Part shown: one piece after another, positions 43,319 through 52,789 of the stretch
How positions within the stretch are numbered: the stretch's first letter is position 1
How the letters are laid out: each line of letters starts with the position of its first letter
Assembly: GCA_016794525.1 (NCBI GenBank)
Contig: JAEUJY010000162.1
Span: 1 to 55,956, forward strand
DNA: 55,956 bases
Direction: 5' to 3'
DNA from: Myxococcales bacterium
Lineage (GTDB): Bacteria > Myxococcota_A > Polyangia > Haliangiales > Haliangiaceae
Position numbers and translations under genes: made by a program
The notes under the pieces: generated by a model
Databases searched by the model: none
What the model was told of the DNA's origin: nothing
What the model saw: only the letters and a program-made list of their open reading frames with translations

Positions 43319-45801
43319 GGCGTGAAGCTCCCGTCGAGGAATCCGGCCATCTCGCGACCGCCGCGCCCGAACTCGGGCTCGATCGGGATGACCAGGAACG
43401 CGTGCTCGGCGACGTAGTCGCGGCGCGGCGCGCCGGTCACGCGCTCGAGCGTGCGGGTGTAGGCGTTGGGGATGATGAAGTCGAGCGTGCCCATCTGCAG
43501 CATCAGCGCGCGGTTGCCGGTGGCGGCGCCGAGGTTCTGCGGGTCGACCGCGTCGATGATCCACCGCGCGACGTCGAGGAACCGCTCGGCCTCGAAGCTC
43601 TCGGGGTCGATCTGCTGGCGGGTGAAGAACCCGGTGACCTGAGGGCCGAACACCGTCGAGGCCGCGAACATGTCGACCAGGTCGGCGCCCGGCACGTTGA
43701 GCACCGCGCGCGCGATCGTCGGCTGCGTCGCCAGGAGCGTCGCGCCGAGGATGCCGCCCAGCGACTGGCCGGCGTAGTAGACCCGCGCGGCGTCGACCGG
43801 CGCGCCCAGCACCGGCTGCCAGTCGCCCTCGCGCAGCGCCCGCACCAGCGCCGACAGCTCGATCACCGACTGATCGAAGTGGTCCTTGGTGTTGGCGATG
43901 TGCTCGATCTCGAGGAAGGCCGCGCCCGACGCCACCGGGTAGTTCAGCACCGGCCACATCGCCAGCCGGTTGCCGGCGCCGCTGCCGTCGACGCACCGGC
44001 CGACCTCGTTGCAGGTGGTGCCGGCCTGGCACGGCGGCAGCGAGGTGAGTTCGCCAGTGCGCGGGTCGACCACCGAGATCGGGCCGCCCGCGATGCACTG
44101 GGTCCGGGTGCCGTGGTACGGCAGATCGATCGCGATCGCGGCGAAGCCCTTGGCCGCCAGCGCGTCGCCGATCGCCAGCACGAACCGGCGCTCGGTCATG
44201 ACGCCGTGGCCGAACACCACGACCGGCACCGGCCGGCCGGCGGTCAGCCCGCGCGGCACCGTCATCGTGAACGCCACCTGATCGACGCGGTGGCCGCCGT
44301 CCTCGCGCCACGCCCGGGTGCGATCGTCGAGGTACACCGGCATCGCGAGCGTGCCGTAGGCGACGCGCTCGACGTTGAGCAACGACGTGATCGCCAGCGG
44401 GAAGTCGAGCAGCGCCTGGCCCGGGGTCTTGAAGACGACGTCGGCCGGCTGCGGCGACAGCCCGAGCTGGGCCGCGGTCGCGGCCAGCCCGTCGAGCCGC
44501 GGCGCGATGGTCTGGGTGACGAACGGCCAGGCGGCGACGACGTGGTCGCGGCCGCGCTCGGCCAGGAGTGCGCCCAGCCGCCCGCGGGCGTCCTCGAGGC
44601 GGACCGCGTCGATCAGCGGCACCGCGCCGACCGTCGACACCCCGCCGTCGACCACCGGGGCCTGGGCCTTGAGCAGCACGCCGGCCGGCATCGCGACGAT
44701 CGGCTGGCCGTCGCGATCGTGGACGCCGTCGGTGACCACCACCGCGTAGGCCGCGCGCTCGGGCAGCGGCAGCTCGGCGGGCGTCACGATCACGTGGACG
44801 CCGTCGGCCATGACCCGCGCCGCCGCCGGCACCCGGGTAGGCGGCCCGTCGGTGCGCCACAGCTCGACGGTCGTGCCGTTGACGGTCTGGGCCTCGACCG
44901 GCGCGGTCAGCTCGAACAGCAGGTTGGCGCTGGTGGCGAAGCCGTCGTACGCGCGCAGCCGGGTCTTGGCCTCGAGCTCGACGTCGCTGTCCCACGGCGC
45001 CGGGGGCAGGTCGACCTTGCCGGTCGCCGGGTCGATCAACAGCTGGATCGGGATCGGCATGCGCTGCGACGGCTTGTCCATCGCCAGCTCGCTGCGGGTG
45101 GTGATCGTGAAGCGCCACAGCGCGGCGATCTCGGCGCGCGGCAGGCCGCGGGCGACGAGGTGCTCGAACATCGGCAGCAGCTCGCCGCGGATGACCTCGA
45201 GCTTGTGCGCGTTGTCGGCGCGCTCGGCGTAGGTGTCGCCGGGGAACGCGCGGTTGTGGGCGGGGTCGTCGAGCGGCGTGGTCTGGCGCAGGAAGTAGAA
45301 CGCGGCGTCGGCGATCACCGGGTCGCCGGTCTTGCCCTCGACGCCGGCGGCGCCGCCGCGGACGACGACGAAGTACTGCGCGCCGCGCTCCCAGCCGGCG
45401 CGCGGCGCGTCGATCGTGACGCGCTGCTCGTCGTCGGCCACGCTCACGCGCACGTCGTCGACGCGGGCCGGGGTCGGTCCCCACTTCCACACCTGCACCG
45501 TCTCGGGCGTCACCGTCGCCGGCGCGATCGGGCCGGAGAAGTCGACGGTCGCCGCCGACGCGCTCGACCAGCCGTCGAGGCCGTTGAGGTAGGTGTACAG
45601 CTCGACCTCGGCCGGGCTGGTGTCGGCGTCGATCGGGATGTCGAGGTGGCCGGCCGCGTCGTCGCGCAGCGCGTCCGACGGCATCGGGATCACCTTGGCG
45701 TCGGGATCGAACCGTGCTCGCACGACGGCTGGAGCCGATTCGGGTTCGTATGCGGCACACGCGCATGCGGTCACCGCGAGCGCGGCGAGAAGTCCCCTCA
45801 T
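43315..45801 (-). CDS. VolA/Pla-1-like lipase lipoprotein
   Basis: 828 residues from ATG 45801. Signal and lipobox MRGLLAALAVTACAC (Cys near 13), so probably surface-anchored. The N-terminal part reads like VolA/Pla-1/cef lipases (ARFDPDAKVIPMPSDALRDD, LNGLDGWSSASAATVDFS), followed by Ig-like sections, and an alpha/beta-hydrolase domain from ~540 with PVVVFGHG, AIDLPYHGTRT and the nucleophile elbow YYAGQSLGGILG. VolA of Vibrio is a surface lysophospholipase co-transcribed with a FadL homologue; the same layout here suggests lysolipid cleavage and fatty-acid uptake. A TAGCAT box stands 8 bases before the ATG. Confidence 0.85.
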   Translation of the reverse strand: MRGLLAALAVTACACAAYEPESAPAVVRARFDPDAKVIPMPSDALRDDAAGHLDIPIDADTSPAEVELYTYLNGLDGWSSASAATVDFSGPIAPATVTPETVQVWKWGPTPARVDDVRVSVADDEQRVTIDAPRAGWERGAQYFVVVRGGAAGVEGKTGDPVIADAAFYFLRQTTPLDDPAHNRAFPGDTYAERADNAHKLEVIRGELLPMFEHLVARGLPRAEIAALWRFTITTRSELAMDKPSQRMPIPIQLLIDPATGKVDLPPAPWDSDVELEAKTRLRAYDGFATSANLLFELTAPVEAQTVNGTTVELWRTDGPPTRVPAAARVMADGVHVIVTPAELPLPERAAYAVVVTDGVHDRDGQPIVAMPAGVLLKAQAPVVDGGVSTVGAVPLIDAVRLEDARGRLGALLAERGRDHVVAAWPFVTQTIAPRLDGLAATAAQLGLSPQPADVVFKTPGQALLDFPLAITSLLNVERVAYGTLAMPVYLDDRTRAWREDGGHRVDQVAFTMTVPRGLTAGRPVPVVVFGHGVMTERRFVLAIGDALAAKGFAAIAIDLPYHGTRTQCIAGGPISVVDPRTGELTSLPPCQAGTTCNEVGRCVDGSGAGNRLAMWPVLNYPVASGAAFLEIEHIANTKDHFDQSVIELSALVRALREGDWQPVLGAPVDAARVYYAGQSLGGILGATLLATQPTIARAVLNVPGADLVDMFAASTVFGPQVTGFFTRQQIDPESFEAERFLDVARWIIDAVDPQNLGAATGNRALMLQMGTLDFIIPNAYTRTLERVTGAPRRDYVAEHAFLVIPIEPEFGRGGREMAGFLDGSFTP

Positions 45802-45809
45802 GCGCCCGG

Positions 45810-45815
45810 ATGCTA
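45810..45815 (-). promoter_or_regulatory. -10 box TAGCAT, 8 bases before ATG
   Basis: TAGCAT on the minus strand ends 8 bases before the start of the VolA/FadL-like operon; leaderless or nearly so. The 10-bp palindrome CGTCATGACG at 45855-45864 in the same divergent region may be a regulator site. Confidence 0.4.
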
Positions 45816-45926
45816 CGCAGGTCGAACCGGCCTGACCAGCGCTTTCTTGCACTGCGTCATGACGTGTAAGGCGCCCTACCTGTCGCGGCCGGCGGGCGCC
45901 GCTCGCCACTCCGTCGCCGCGTGTTG

Positions 45927-45932
45927 CATAGT
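45927..45932 (+). promoter_or_regulatory. -10-like box CATAGT, 6 bases before ATG
   Basis: CATAGT ends 6 bases before ATG 45939 and supports that codon over the GTG at 45921. Confidence 0.35.
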
Positions 45933-45938
45933 GATCCG

Positions 45939-46526
45939 ATGCTCGGCCAGCGCGAACCGCCGCACAGCCGGGCGACGATGATCCTGGGGCTGTACGGGGG
46001 GATGGCGCTCCTGGCCGTGCTGATTTCGGCCGGCCGCGGCGACCCCGACATCTACCGCCTCGACGAGGCGCGCCCGACGTGGTGGCTCGCGCTGTCGCTG
46101 GTGATCGGGTTCGTGCTGGCGGTCGCGGTGGTCGTCGCCAGCCGGGTCGCGGTGGCGCGGACCGCCTGGGCGCAGACGATGCACCGCGACTTCCGCGCGA
46201 TGCTGGGCGACGTCCCGGCGCGCGAGATCTTCCTGCTCGCCGTTGCCAGCTCGATCGGCGAGGAGCTCCTGTTCCGCGGCGCGCTCGGGCCGTGGCTCGG
46301 GCTGGTGCCGCAGGCCGTGCTGTTCGCGGCGCTGCACGTCGGGCCCAAGCGTCGCCACCTGGTGTGGACCGGGTGGGCCCTGGGCATGGGCCTGGCGTTC
46401 GGCGCGATGTCCGAGGCGGTCGGCGATCTCGGCGGCGCGATCCTCGCGCACTTCGTGATCAACTTCGCCAACCTGCACTTCATCGTGCGCGTGGCGCTGC
46501 CGGCGCCGATCGCGCAGCGCTCATAG
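45939..46526 (+). CDS. CPBP-family intramembrane metalloprotease
   Basis: 195 residues from ATG 45939 (GTG 45921 is an alternative; the -10-like box favours the ATG). Several hydrophobic segments and the full catalytic set of the CAAX-protease-like family: GEELLFRG (EExxxR), FAALHVG and ILAHFVINFAN (HxxxN). Family members cleave or process membrane proteins, including bacteriocin immunity roles; the substrate is unknown. Divergent from the VolA-like operon. Two two-hairpin elements lie beyond its stop. Confidence 0.9.
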   Translation: MLGQREPPHSRATMILGLYGGMALLAVLISAGRGDPDIYRLDEARPTWWLALSLVIGFVLAVAVVVASRVAVARTAWAQTMHRDFRAMLGDVPAREIFLLAVASSIGEELLFRGALGPWLGLVPQAVLFAALHVGPKRRHLVWTGWALGMGLAFGAMSEAVGDLGGAILAHFVINFANLHFIVRVALPAPIAQRS

Positions 46527-46591
46527 GCGTGCGGCCGCAGCCGCGGCGCGGCGCGGCGGTTCGGCGAGGAGGATCTCGCGTATCGAACGGG

Positions 46592-46641
46592 GCCCCACGG
46601 GGCAGGCCCCGCGGGGGAAGGTCTGTCGACAGACCTTCCCG
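46592..46641 (-). terminator. Two-hairpin 3' element, copy 3
   Basis: Hairpin A (46616-46641) is a perfect 26-bp palindrome, GGGAAGGTCTGTC and its complement. Hairpin B (46592-46615) pairs GC-rich arms of ~11 bp with one G-U pair. Read on the minus strand it begins CTGAACTACC-GGGAAGG, nearly the same anchor as copy 1 (CTGAACTACT-GGGAGGG). Confidence 0.6.
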
Positions 46642-46696
46642 GTAGTTCAGAGGGTTGATCCAAACACCGATCCACGCCGTGGGTTCTCGCGTTTGG

Positions 46697-46749
46697 GCCC
46701 CGGCGGGGCTTGCCCCCGGCGGGGAAGGGGCTTTCCGAAAGCCCCTTCC
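46697..46749 (-). terminator. Two-hairpin 3' element, copy 4
   Basis: Just after the minus-strand stop at 46762. Hairpin A (46723-46749): GGAAGGGGCTTTC/GAAAGCCCCTTCC around a single-base centre. Beside it lie two short GC hairpins (GCCCCGGCGGGGC and CCCCCGGCGGGG). Copy 3 follows some 55 bases further on the same strand, so two elements are in tandem. Confidence 0.6.
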
Positions 46750-46761
46750 AAGGAGTTCGGT

Positions 46762-47466
46762 TCAGCGCAGCGTGTAGCTGACCAGCTCCTCGGTGGAGCC
46801 GGCGCCGACCTCCTTGACCTTGCCGACGCCGGGCGAGAACCAGTAGCGCTTGTCGGCGGCGCCCGCCGCGCCGGTCCGCCGCAGCCGCACGCAGACGAAC
46901 GTGCCGGCCGGCACGGTGACCGCCTCGGCGTCGGCCTCGACGGTCCAGGTCTCGGTCTTGGCGATCGGCGTGACCACGCCGCTCGCGACGTTGCGCGTCT
47001 CCTCGGTGTACGTGTCGACCCAGGTGGCGCCGGTCGTGAGGTGGACGTCGTCGACGCGCAGCTTGCTCGGCGTGTAGTACTGCTCCGAGGTCATCACGCC
47101 CGCGAGATCGAACACCTGCTCGCGGTGGCGCACCACGGACGTGCCGGTGTCGGCCTGCCAGCTCACCGTCGCGCCGTCGACCTTCTCGGTGCGGACGCGG
47201 AACGCCATCACGCCGGCCTTGGTGCCGCCGACGTCCTCGAACGCCTGCACCGTCGAGGTCTTCTGGACCGACGGCATGCCGGTCGGGGTGACCGCGTAGG
47301 TCTAGCTGTCGCCGACCGCCATCGGCAGCATCCGGCCGGCGACCGGGCGGCCGTCCGACCCGATCGAGGCGTCGACCGTCGACGAGGTGTCGCTGCCGCC
47401 GCAGGCGGCCAGCGAGAGCGCGGAGAGCGCCGCGAGCGCGAGTCCAGAAGCGAAGCGAAGGCTCAT
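46762..47466 (-). pseudogene. Lipoprotein gene interrupted by one in-frame amber codon
   Basis: From ATG 47466 the frame codes a lipoprotein signal (LALAALSALSLAACGG, lipobox LAAC) and ~54 residues to PMAVGDS, then TAG at 47304-47302, and in the same frame without any shift continues TYAVTPTG ... to the TGA at 46762, about 178 more codons. VGDS-W-TY is a common motif in such proteins, so TGG to TAG is the simplest explanation. The second part is a beta-rich domain (WQADTGTSVVRHREQVFDL; TVEADAEAVTVPAGTFVCVRL). With the Trp restored it would be ~234 residues. Either a recent nonsense mutation, a sequencing error, or amber read-through. A two-hairpin element follows its stop. Confidence 0.8.
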
Positions 47467-47593
47467 CTGCGGCGGTAATGCACGTCGCGCGCCGCGCGCA
47501 ATCGCGCGGATTCGCTCGCCGCGCGCTGTCCGCTCGGCGCGGCCGTGCAACCGCCGTACATGCGAGTTTTTTGCCCCGATCGCTGGGGTTCCC

Positions 47594-47599
47594 TAGCCT
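47594..47599 (+). promoter_or_regulatory. -10 box TAGCCT, 6 bases before ATG
   Basis: TAGCCT ends 6 bases before the SpoIID/LytB-domain ATG; leaderless spacing. Confidence 0.45.
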
Positions 47600-47605
47600 C
47601 GGGGG

Positions 47606-49258
47606 ATGCGCGTCCCCGCGTTCGCCCTCGCGATCGTGGCCGTGGTGGCGTCGGCCCAGGCCGACGAGACCTCGACCACCGACAAGCTCCGCATCCTCTA
47701 CTCGTCGCGCTTCACCTTCACCGAGGACGGCCTGCCGCTGGTCACGGTGCAGATCGTGGGCGGGCGCGATCGGATCACGCTGGCCGCGCCCGGCGGCCTG
47801 ACCGTGATCCCCGACGGCGTCGGCGGCAGCGCCGCGACCGTGGCCGGCGCCACGACGTGGACGCTCACCGCCCAGGACGCCGCGCCCGCCGAGATCCGCG
47901 AGTGGACCGTGATCGAGCGGCTCGGCCCCGACGATCCCACCGGCGTCGCCGACGCCACCGCCGCGTGGAAGGCGCGCGGCTTCGATACCCACGCGTTCGA
48001 GCTGGGCACGCTGTTCGCGGTCGACGGCGAGATCATCGACACCCGCGAGGTGGTGGTGGCGATCGATCCGGTCGGCCCCGGCAAGGGCGCCGCCCGCGCC
48101 CGGGCGATCGCCGACAAGTTCCAGGTCGCGACCAGCGTCCACGCCGAGCTGGTGCGCCGCCCGCGCGGCACGATCGTCGCGACCGCCGGCGGCACGACGC
48201 TGACCAACCCGTCGGTGATCTGGCTGCGCCCGACCCGCGCCGGCGACACGATCACCGTGACCGACGTGCCGACCAACACCGGCGGCTCGCAGCTCACCAC
48301 CGGCAGCGAGGACCGCCGCTACTGGGGCGCGGTCTACGTGACGCTCGGCTCCGACGGCAAGCTCACCGCGGTCAACGCGGTGCCCGAGGACAAGCTCCTG
48401 GCCGGGCTGGTGCCGGCCGAGATCTTCGCCGACGCGCCCGACGCGGCGCTCGAGGCCCAGGCGATCGCCGCGCGCACCGAGCTGCTGGCCAAGATCGGCC
48501 ACCGGCCGCTGACCGAGCCGTACCTGCTGTGCTCGACGCAGGCCTGCCAGGTCTACGCCGGCGCCGGCAAGGAGCACCCGCGCACGACCCGCGCGGTCGA
48601 GAAGACCCGCGGCGTGGTGATGCTGCGCGACGGCGGCGGGCTGGTCGATGCGCGCTACAGCGCCTCGGCCGGCGGCCACCCCGAGGACAACGACTGGATC
48701 TGGGGCGGCGCGCCCGATCCGTCGCTGCGCGGGCGGATCGACACCACCGACCCCAAGCTGGCCGAGGCGTTCGCGACGCTCGACGACAAGAACCTCGAGG
48801 CGTTCCTGGCCGCGCCGCCCGACAAGTTCCCCAGCGGGGCGACGGCGTGGGGCAAGAAGCACTTCCGCTGGACGGTCGAGGTCGACGCGGCGGAGCTGAC
48901 CAAGCGCGTCGCCGCGGAGTACCCGAAGCTGGGCGCGATCCGCGCGCTCGAGCCGGTGAAGCGGTCGCGCGGCGGGCGGATCGGCGCGCTGCGCATCGTC
49001 GGCGCGAAGGGGACGGTCGTGGCGGAAGGCGACCTCCACCTGCGGCGGCTGCTGGGCGGGCTGAAGTCGACGCTGTTCGTGGTCAGCGCGAAGGGCCCGG
49101 CGGACGCGCCGACGGCCTTCGTGTTCCGCGGCGCGGGCTTCGGCCACGGCGTCGGCATGGATCAAGTCGGCGCGATCGGCCTGGCCGCCGCCGGCAAGTC
49201 GCACGCCGAGATCCTCGCGCGCTACTACGCGGGCAGCCACCTGCACCGGCTGTACTGA
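47606..49258 (+). CDS. Exported SpoIID/LytB-domain protein
   Basis: 550 residues from ATG 47606. Signal peptide MRVPAFALAIVAVVASAQA. The C-terminal two thirds is a SpoIID/LytB domain: LLAGLVPAEIFADAPDAALEAQAIAARTELL, CSTQACQVYAGAG, DARYSASAGGHPEDND and the end motif GAGFGHGVGMDQVGAIGLA...HAEILARYYAG. SpoIID is a lytic transglycosylase-like enzyme that cuts glycan strands lacking peptides; LytB proteins modify amidases. In Gram-negatives the protein is probably periplasmic and trims peptidoglycan; the exact role is inferred. The N-terminal ~240 residues are a beta-rich part I do not recognise. Confidence 0.87.
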   Translation: MRVPAFALAIVAVVASAQADETSTTDKLRILYSSRFTFTEDGLPLVTVQIVGGRDRITLAAPGGLTVIPDGVGGSAATVAGATTWTLTAQDAAPAEIREWTVIERLGPDDPTGVADATAAWKARGFDTHAFELGTLFAVDGEIIDTREVVVAIDPVGPGKGAARARAIADKFQVATSVHAELVRRPRGTIVATAGGTTLTNPSVIWLRPTRAGDTITVTDVPTNTGGSQLTTGSEDRRYWGAVYVTLGSDGKLTAVNAVPEDKLLAGLVPAEIFADAPDAALEAQAIAARTELLAKIGHRPLTEPYLLCSTQACQVYAGAGKEHPRTTRAVEKTRGVVMLRDGGGLVDARYSASAGGHPEDNDWIWGGAPDPSLRGRIDTTDPKLAEAFATLDDKNLEAFLAAPPDKFPSGATAWGKKHFRWTVEVDAAELTKRVAAEYPKLGAIRALEPVKRSRGGRIGALRIVGAKGTVVAEGDLHLRRLLGGLKSTLFVVSAKGPADAPTAFVFRGAGFGHGVGMDQVGAIGLAAAGKSHAEILARYYAGSHLHRLY

Positions 49259-49347
49259 TCGCGGGGACGGAGGCGGGGACGGGCACGGGATGTGGCGACC
49301 AGGCGATGGGGCGTGGGGAGAGATCGGGGTCGCTTCGGGAGGCCAGA

Positions 49348-49463
49348 GGGTCCCTTGGCCCGCGGTTCAGAGCACCCGACTGCGATCGAAGACGGAGTGC
49401 CGCACCACGACCCGTCGTGTGCCCCACCACCGGCCTGTGGAATTTACGCGGGCTGCGGGACCC
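49348..49463 (+). repeat. Left arm of a 116-bp inverted repeat
   Basis: Includes 41 bases (49373-49413) exactly complementary to 49638-49678 and the 15-mer GTGGAATTTACGCGG (49437-49451), complementary to 49600-49614. About 90 % pairing over the arm by eye. Its AT-rich AATTTA is unusual in this DNA. Confidence 0.9.
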
Positions 49464-49585
49464 CTGCCCTCCCTGCGCTCGCGACACCCAGGATGGAGGC
49501 GCACACGCGTGCCTGATGGGTGTCGATCATGTCTGCCGTGGCGGTATCCGAGCGCGGGCGCGCGAGCGCCGGGTGGTCAGGCCCC

Positions 49586-49704
49586 GGGGTCCCCGTCGGC
49601 CGCGTAAATTCCACGGGACGGTGGTGGGGCACGCGATGGGTCGTGGTGCGGCACTCCGTCTTCGATCGCAGTCGGGTGGTCTGAACCGCGGCCCGAGGGG
49701 ATCC
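49586..49704 (-). repeat. Right arm of the 116-bp inverted repeat
   Basis: Inverted copy of the left arm. The ~122-base loop between the arms has its own 9-bp pairing (CGACACCCA 49482-49490 with TGGGTGTCG 49517-49525). Either a transcribed long hairpin or two opposite copies of a mobile-type repeat. Confidence 0.9.
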
Positions 49705-49782
49705 CCGGGGTCTGCCACCCAAGCGGCGCATCGCGGGACGGAGCGCGATCAGTCCGACGACGTCTGGTACCGAGCGCGGCGG

Positions 49783-49874
49783 GCGCGCGGCGACCGAGGC
49801 GGTGGCGGCGCGCGGCGACCGAGGCGGTGGCGGCGCGCGGCGACCGAGGCGAAGGCGGACGCGCGGCGACGGGA
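49783..49874 (+). repeat. 25-bp tandem repeat, three copies plus a partial
   Basis: Units begin at 49783, 49808 and 49833 (GCGCGCGGCGACCGAGGC plus seven bases) and decay after 49858. They have no spacers, so they are not CRISPR. They end 20 bases before the ruvB stop codon. Confidence 0.85.
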
Positions 49875-49895
49875 AAGGGGGGCGCGGCGAGGAGG

Positions 49896-50975
<1,080 letters not shown>

Positions 50976-50987
50976 GGCGTGCCTACC

Positions 50988-51613
<626 letters not shown>

Positions 51614-51617
<4 letters not shown>

Positions 51618-52150
51618 GCCGCACCTCCGGCGCGGCTCGGCGCCGGGCGCACCGCCGAGACGATCCGCGGCGCCGTGGCCTCGGCCACCACCGCGCGGGC
51701 GTGGGCGATCGCCAGCGCCAGCGCGTCGGCCGCGTCGGCGCGCGGCGGCGTGCGCAGCTTCACCAGCGCGGCCACCATGTGGGCGACCTGCTCCTTGCCG
51801 GCGCGGCCGCGGCCCGTGATCATCTTCTTCACCTGGGGCGCGGGATACGACGCGACGGCCAGGCCGCGCAAGCCCACGACCGCCAGCGCCATGCCGCGGG
51901 CCTGGGCCAGCGCCAGCGCGGTGCGCAGGTTGACGCGCGCGAAGACGTCCTCGACCGCCACCACCGACGGCGCCAGCTCGTCGAGCACCTCGCCCAGGCC
52001 GCGGGCGATCTCGCCCAGCCGCGCCTCGAACGGGTGATCCTCGGGCGCGGTCAGCACGCCGCACTCGATGTAGGACAGGTCGGCGCCGACGACGTCGATG
52101 ACGCCGTAGCCACACACGCGACTGCCGGGATCGATCCCGAGGATGCGCAC
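51614..52150 (-). CDS. ruvC: Holliday-junction resolvase RuvC
   Basis: Endonuclease that cuts Holliday junctions. 178 residues from GTG 52150, chosen because the protein then starts VRILGIDPGSRVCGYG, the first catalytic Asp motif. Other acidic residues: VEDVF (Glu) and the C-terminal ADAADALALAIAHA (two Asp). Family size is kept. A TAGCGT box 8 bases before the GTG suggests a leaderless start for the ruvCAB operon. Sits head-to-head with a LEA14-like lipoprotein gene. Confidence 0.97.
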
Positions 52151-52158
52151 GGTGGCCG

Positions 52159-52164
52159 ACGCTA
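52159..52164 (-). promoter_or_regulatory. -10 box TAGCGT, 8 bases before ruvC GTG
   Basis: Same hexamer as before ileS and the dCMP deaminase gene; suggests leaderless ruvCAB mRNA. Confidence 0.4.
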
Positions 52165-52189
52165 CTGCCGCGATCTGACATCGCCCGCG

Positions 52190-52207
52190 CGTGAACCGAC
52201 CTTCACG
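52190..52207. promoter_or_regulatory. Dyad CGTGAA-N6-TTCACG in the ruvC/LEA14 divergent region
   Basis: Perfect 6-bp inverted repeat with a 6-base spacer between two divergent genes, 40 bases upstream of ruvC. It may bind a dimeric regulator. It does not fit the LexA-like site at recN. Confidence 0.4.
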
Positions 52208-52287
52208 GGCGCGCCCGCCTCCGCCGGCCAAGCCCCCGGAATGGCGTCGCCCGTCGCCCGGGCCCGGACCTTGCTGTGCTCGCGGCC

Positions 52288-52767
52288 ATGCGCCTCGCCT
52301 ACCGCCTCGCGATCCTCCTGCTCGTCGCCCCGATCGCCGCCTGCTTCATCATGTCGCCGGTCGAGAAGCCGACCGCCACCGTGCGCTCGGCGTCGCTCGG
52401 CACCGCGTCGCTGACCAGCCTCGAGGGCCGGCTCGATCTCGACGTCATGAACCCCAACGCGTTCGGCGTGCCGCTGGCCGGCATCGACTGGGAGCTGGCG
52501 ATCGGCGGCGCCGCCGCGGTGCGCGGCCGGGTCGAGGCCAGCCAGACCATCCCGGCCAAGGGCTCGGCGCCGGTGTCGACCGCGCTGCGCATCGACCTCG
52601 CCACCGCCTACGACGCCGCGTCGGCGATCGCCCGCGGCGAGCGCAGCTACCGGCTGACCGCGCGGCTGCACTTCTCGACCAAGCTCGGCGACCTCACCGT
52701 CGACGTCACCCACCAGGGCTCGCTGTCGGGCGCCGGCGGCCTGATCGGCCAGCTGCCGAGCTGGTAG
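52288..52767 (+). CDS. LEA14/WHy-like lipoprotein
   Basis: 159 residues from ATG 52288. Signal with lipobox (LLLVAPIAAC, Cys near 19). The rest is a small beta domain: SLTSLEGRLDLDVMNPNAFGVPLAGIDWELAIGG is the typical LEA14/WHy (water-stress and hypersensitive response) opening, where NPN is the hallmark, and VSTALRIDLATAYD and YRLTARLHFST follow. Such domains bind or stabilise membranes or proteins under drying stress; role in this cell inferred. Convergent with the trypsin-like gene (22 bases). Confidence 0.83.
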   Translation: MRLAYRLAILLLVAPIAACFIMSPVEKPTATVRSASLGTASLTSLEGRLDLDVMNPNAFGVPLAGIDWELAIGGAAAVRGRVEASQTIPAKGSAPVSTALRIDLATAYDAASAIARGERSYRLTARLHFSTKLGDLTVDVTHQGSLSGAGGLIGQLPSW

Positions 52768-52789
52768 CGCGCGCCGACGCAGGCGGGGG

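Larger units (their letters stand above)
49259..49895. other. 637-bp gene-free region with repeats
   Basis: Between the convergent ends of the SpoIID-like gene and ruvB. It holds the long inverted repeat (49348-49704), a 25-bp tandem repeat (from 49783) and no frame with a start, ribosome site and family match. Open frames in it are shadows of the repeats. Confidence 0.75.

Noticed and set aside
46590..46760. Mobile element between the CPBP protease and the broken lipoprotein
   Set aside because: The palindromes match the two-hairpin 3' elements found elsewhere; there is no transposase, no terminal repeat pair and no target duplication.
49783..49874. Possible CRISPR array
   Set aside because: Units are head-to-tail without spacers, and no cas gene is present. 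The 71-bp pair at 28591 also lacks spacers.
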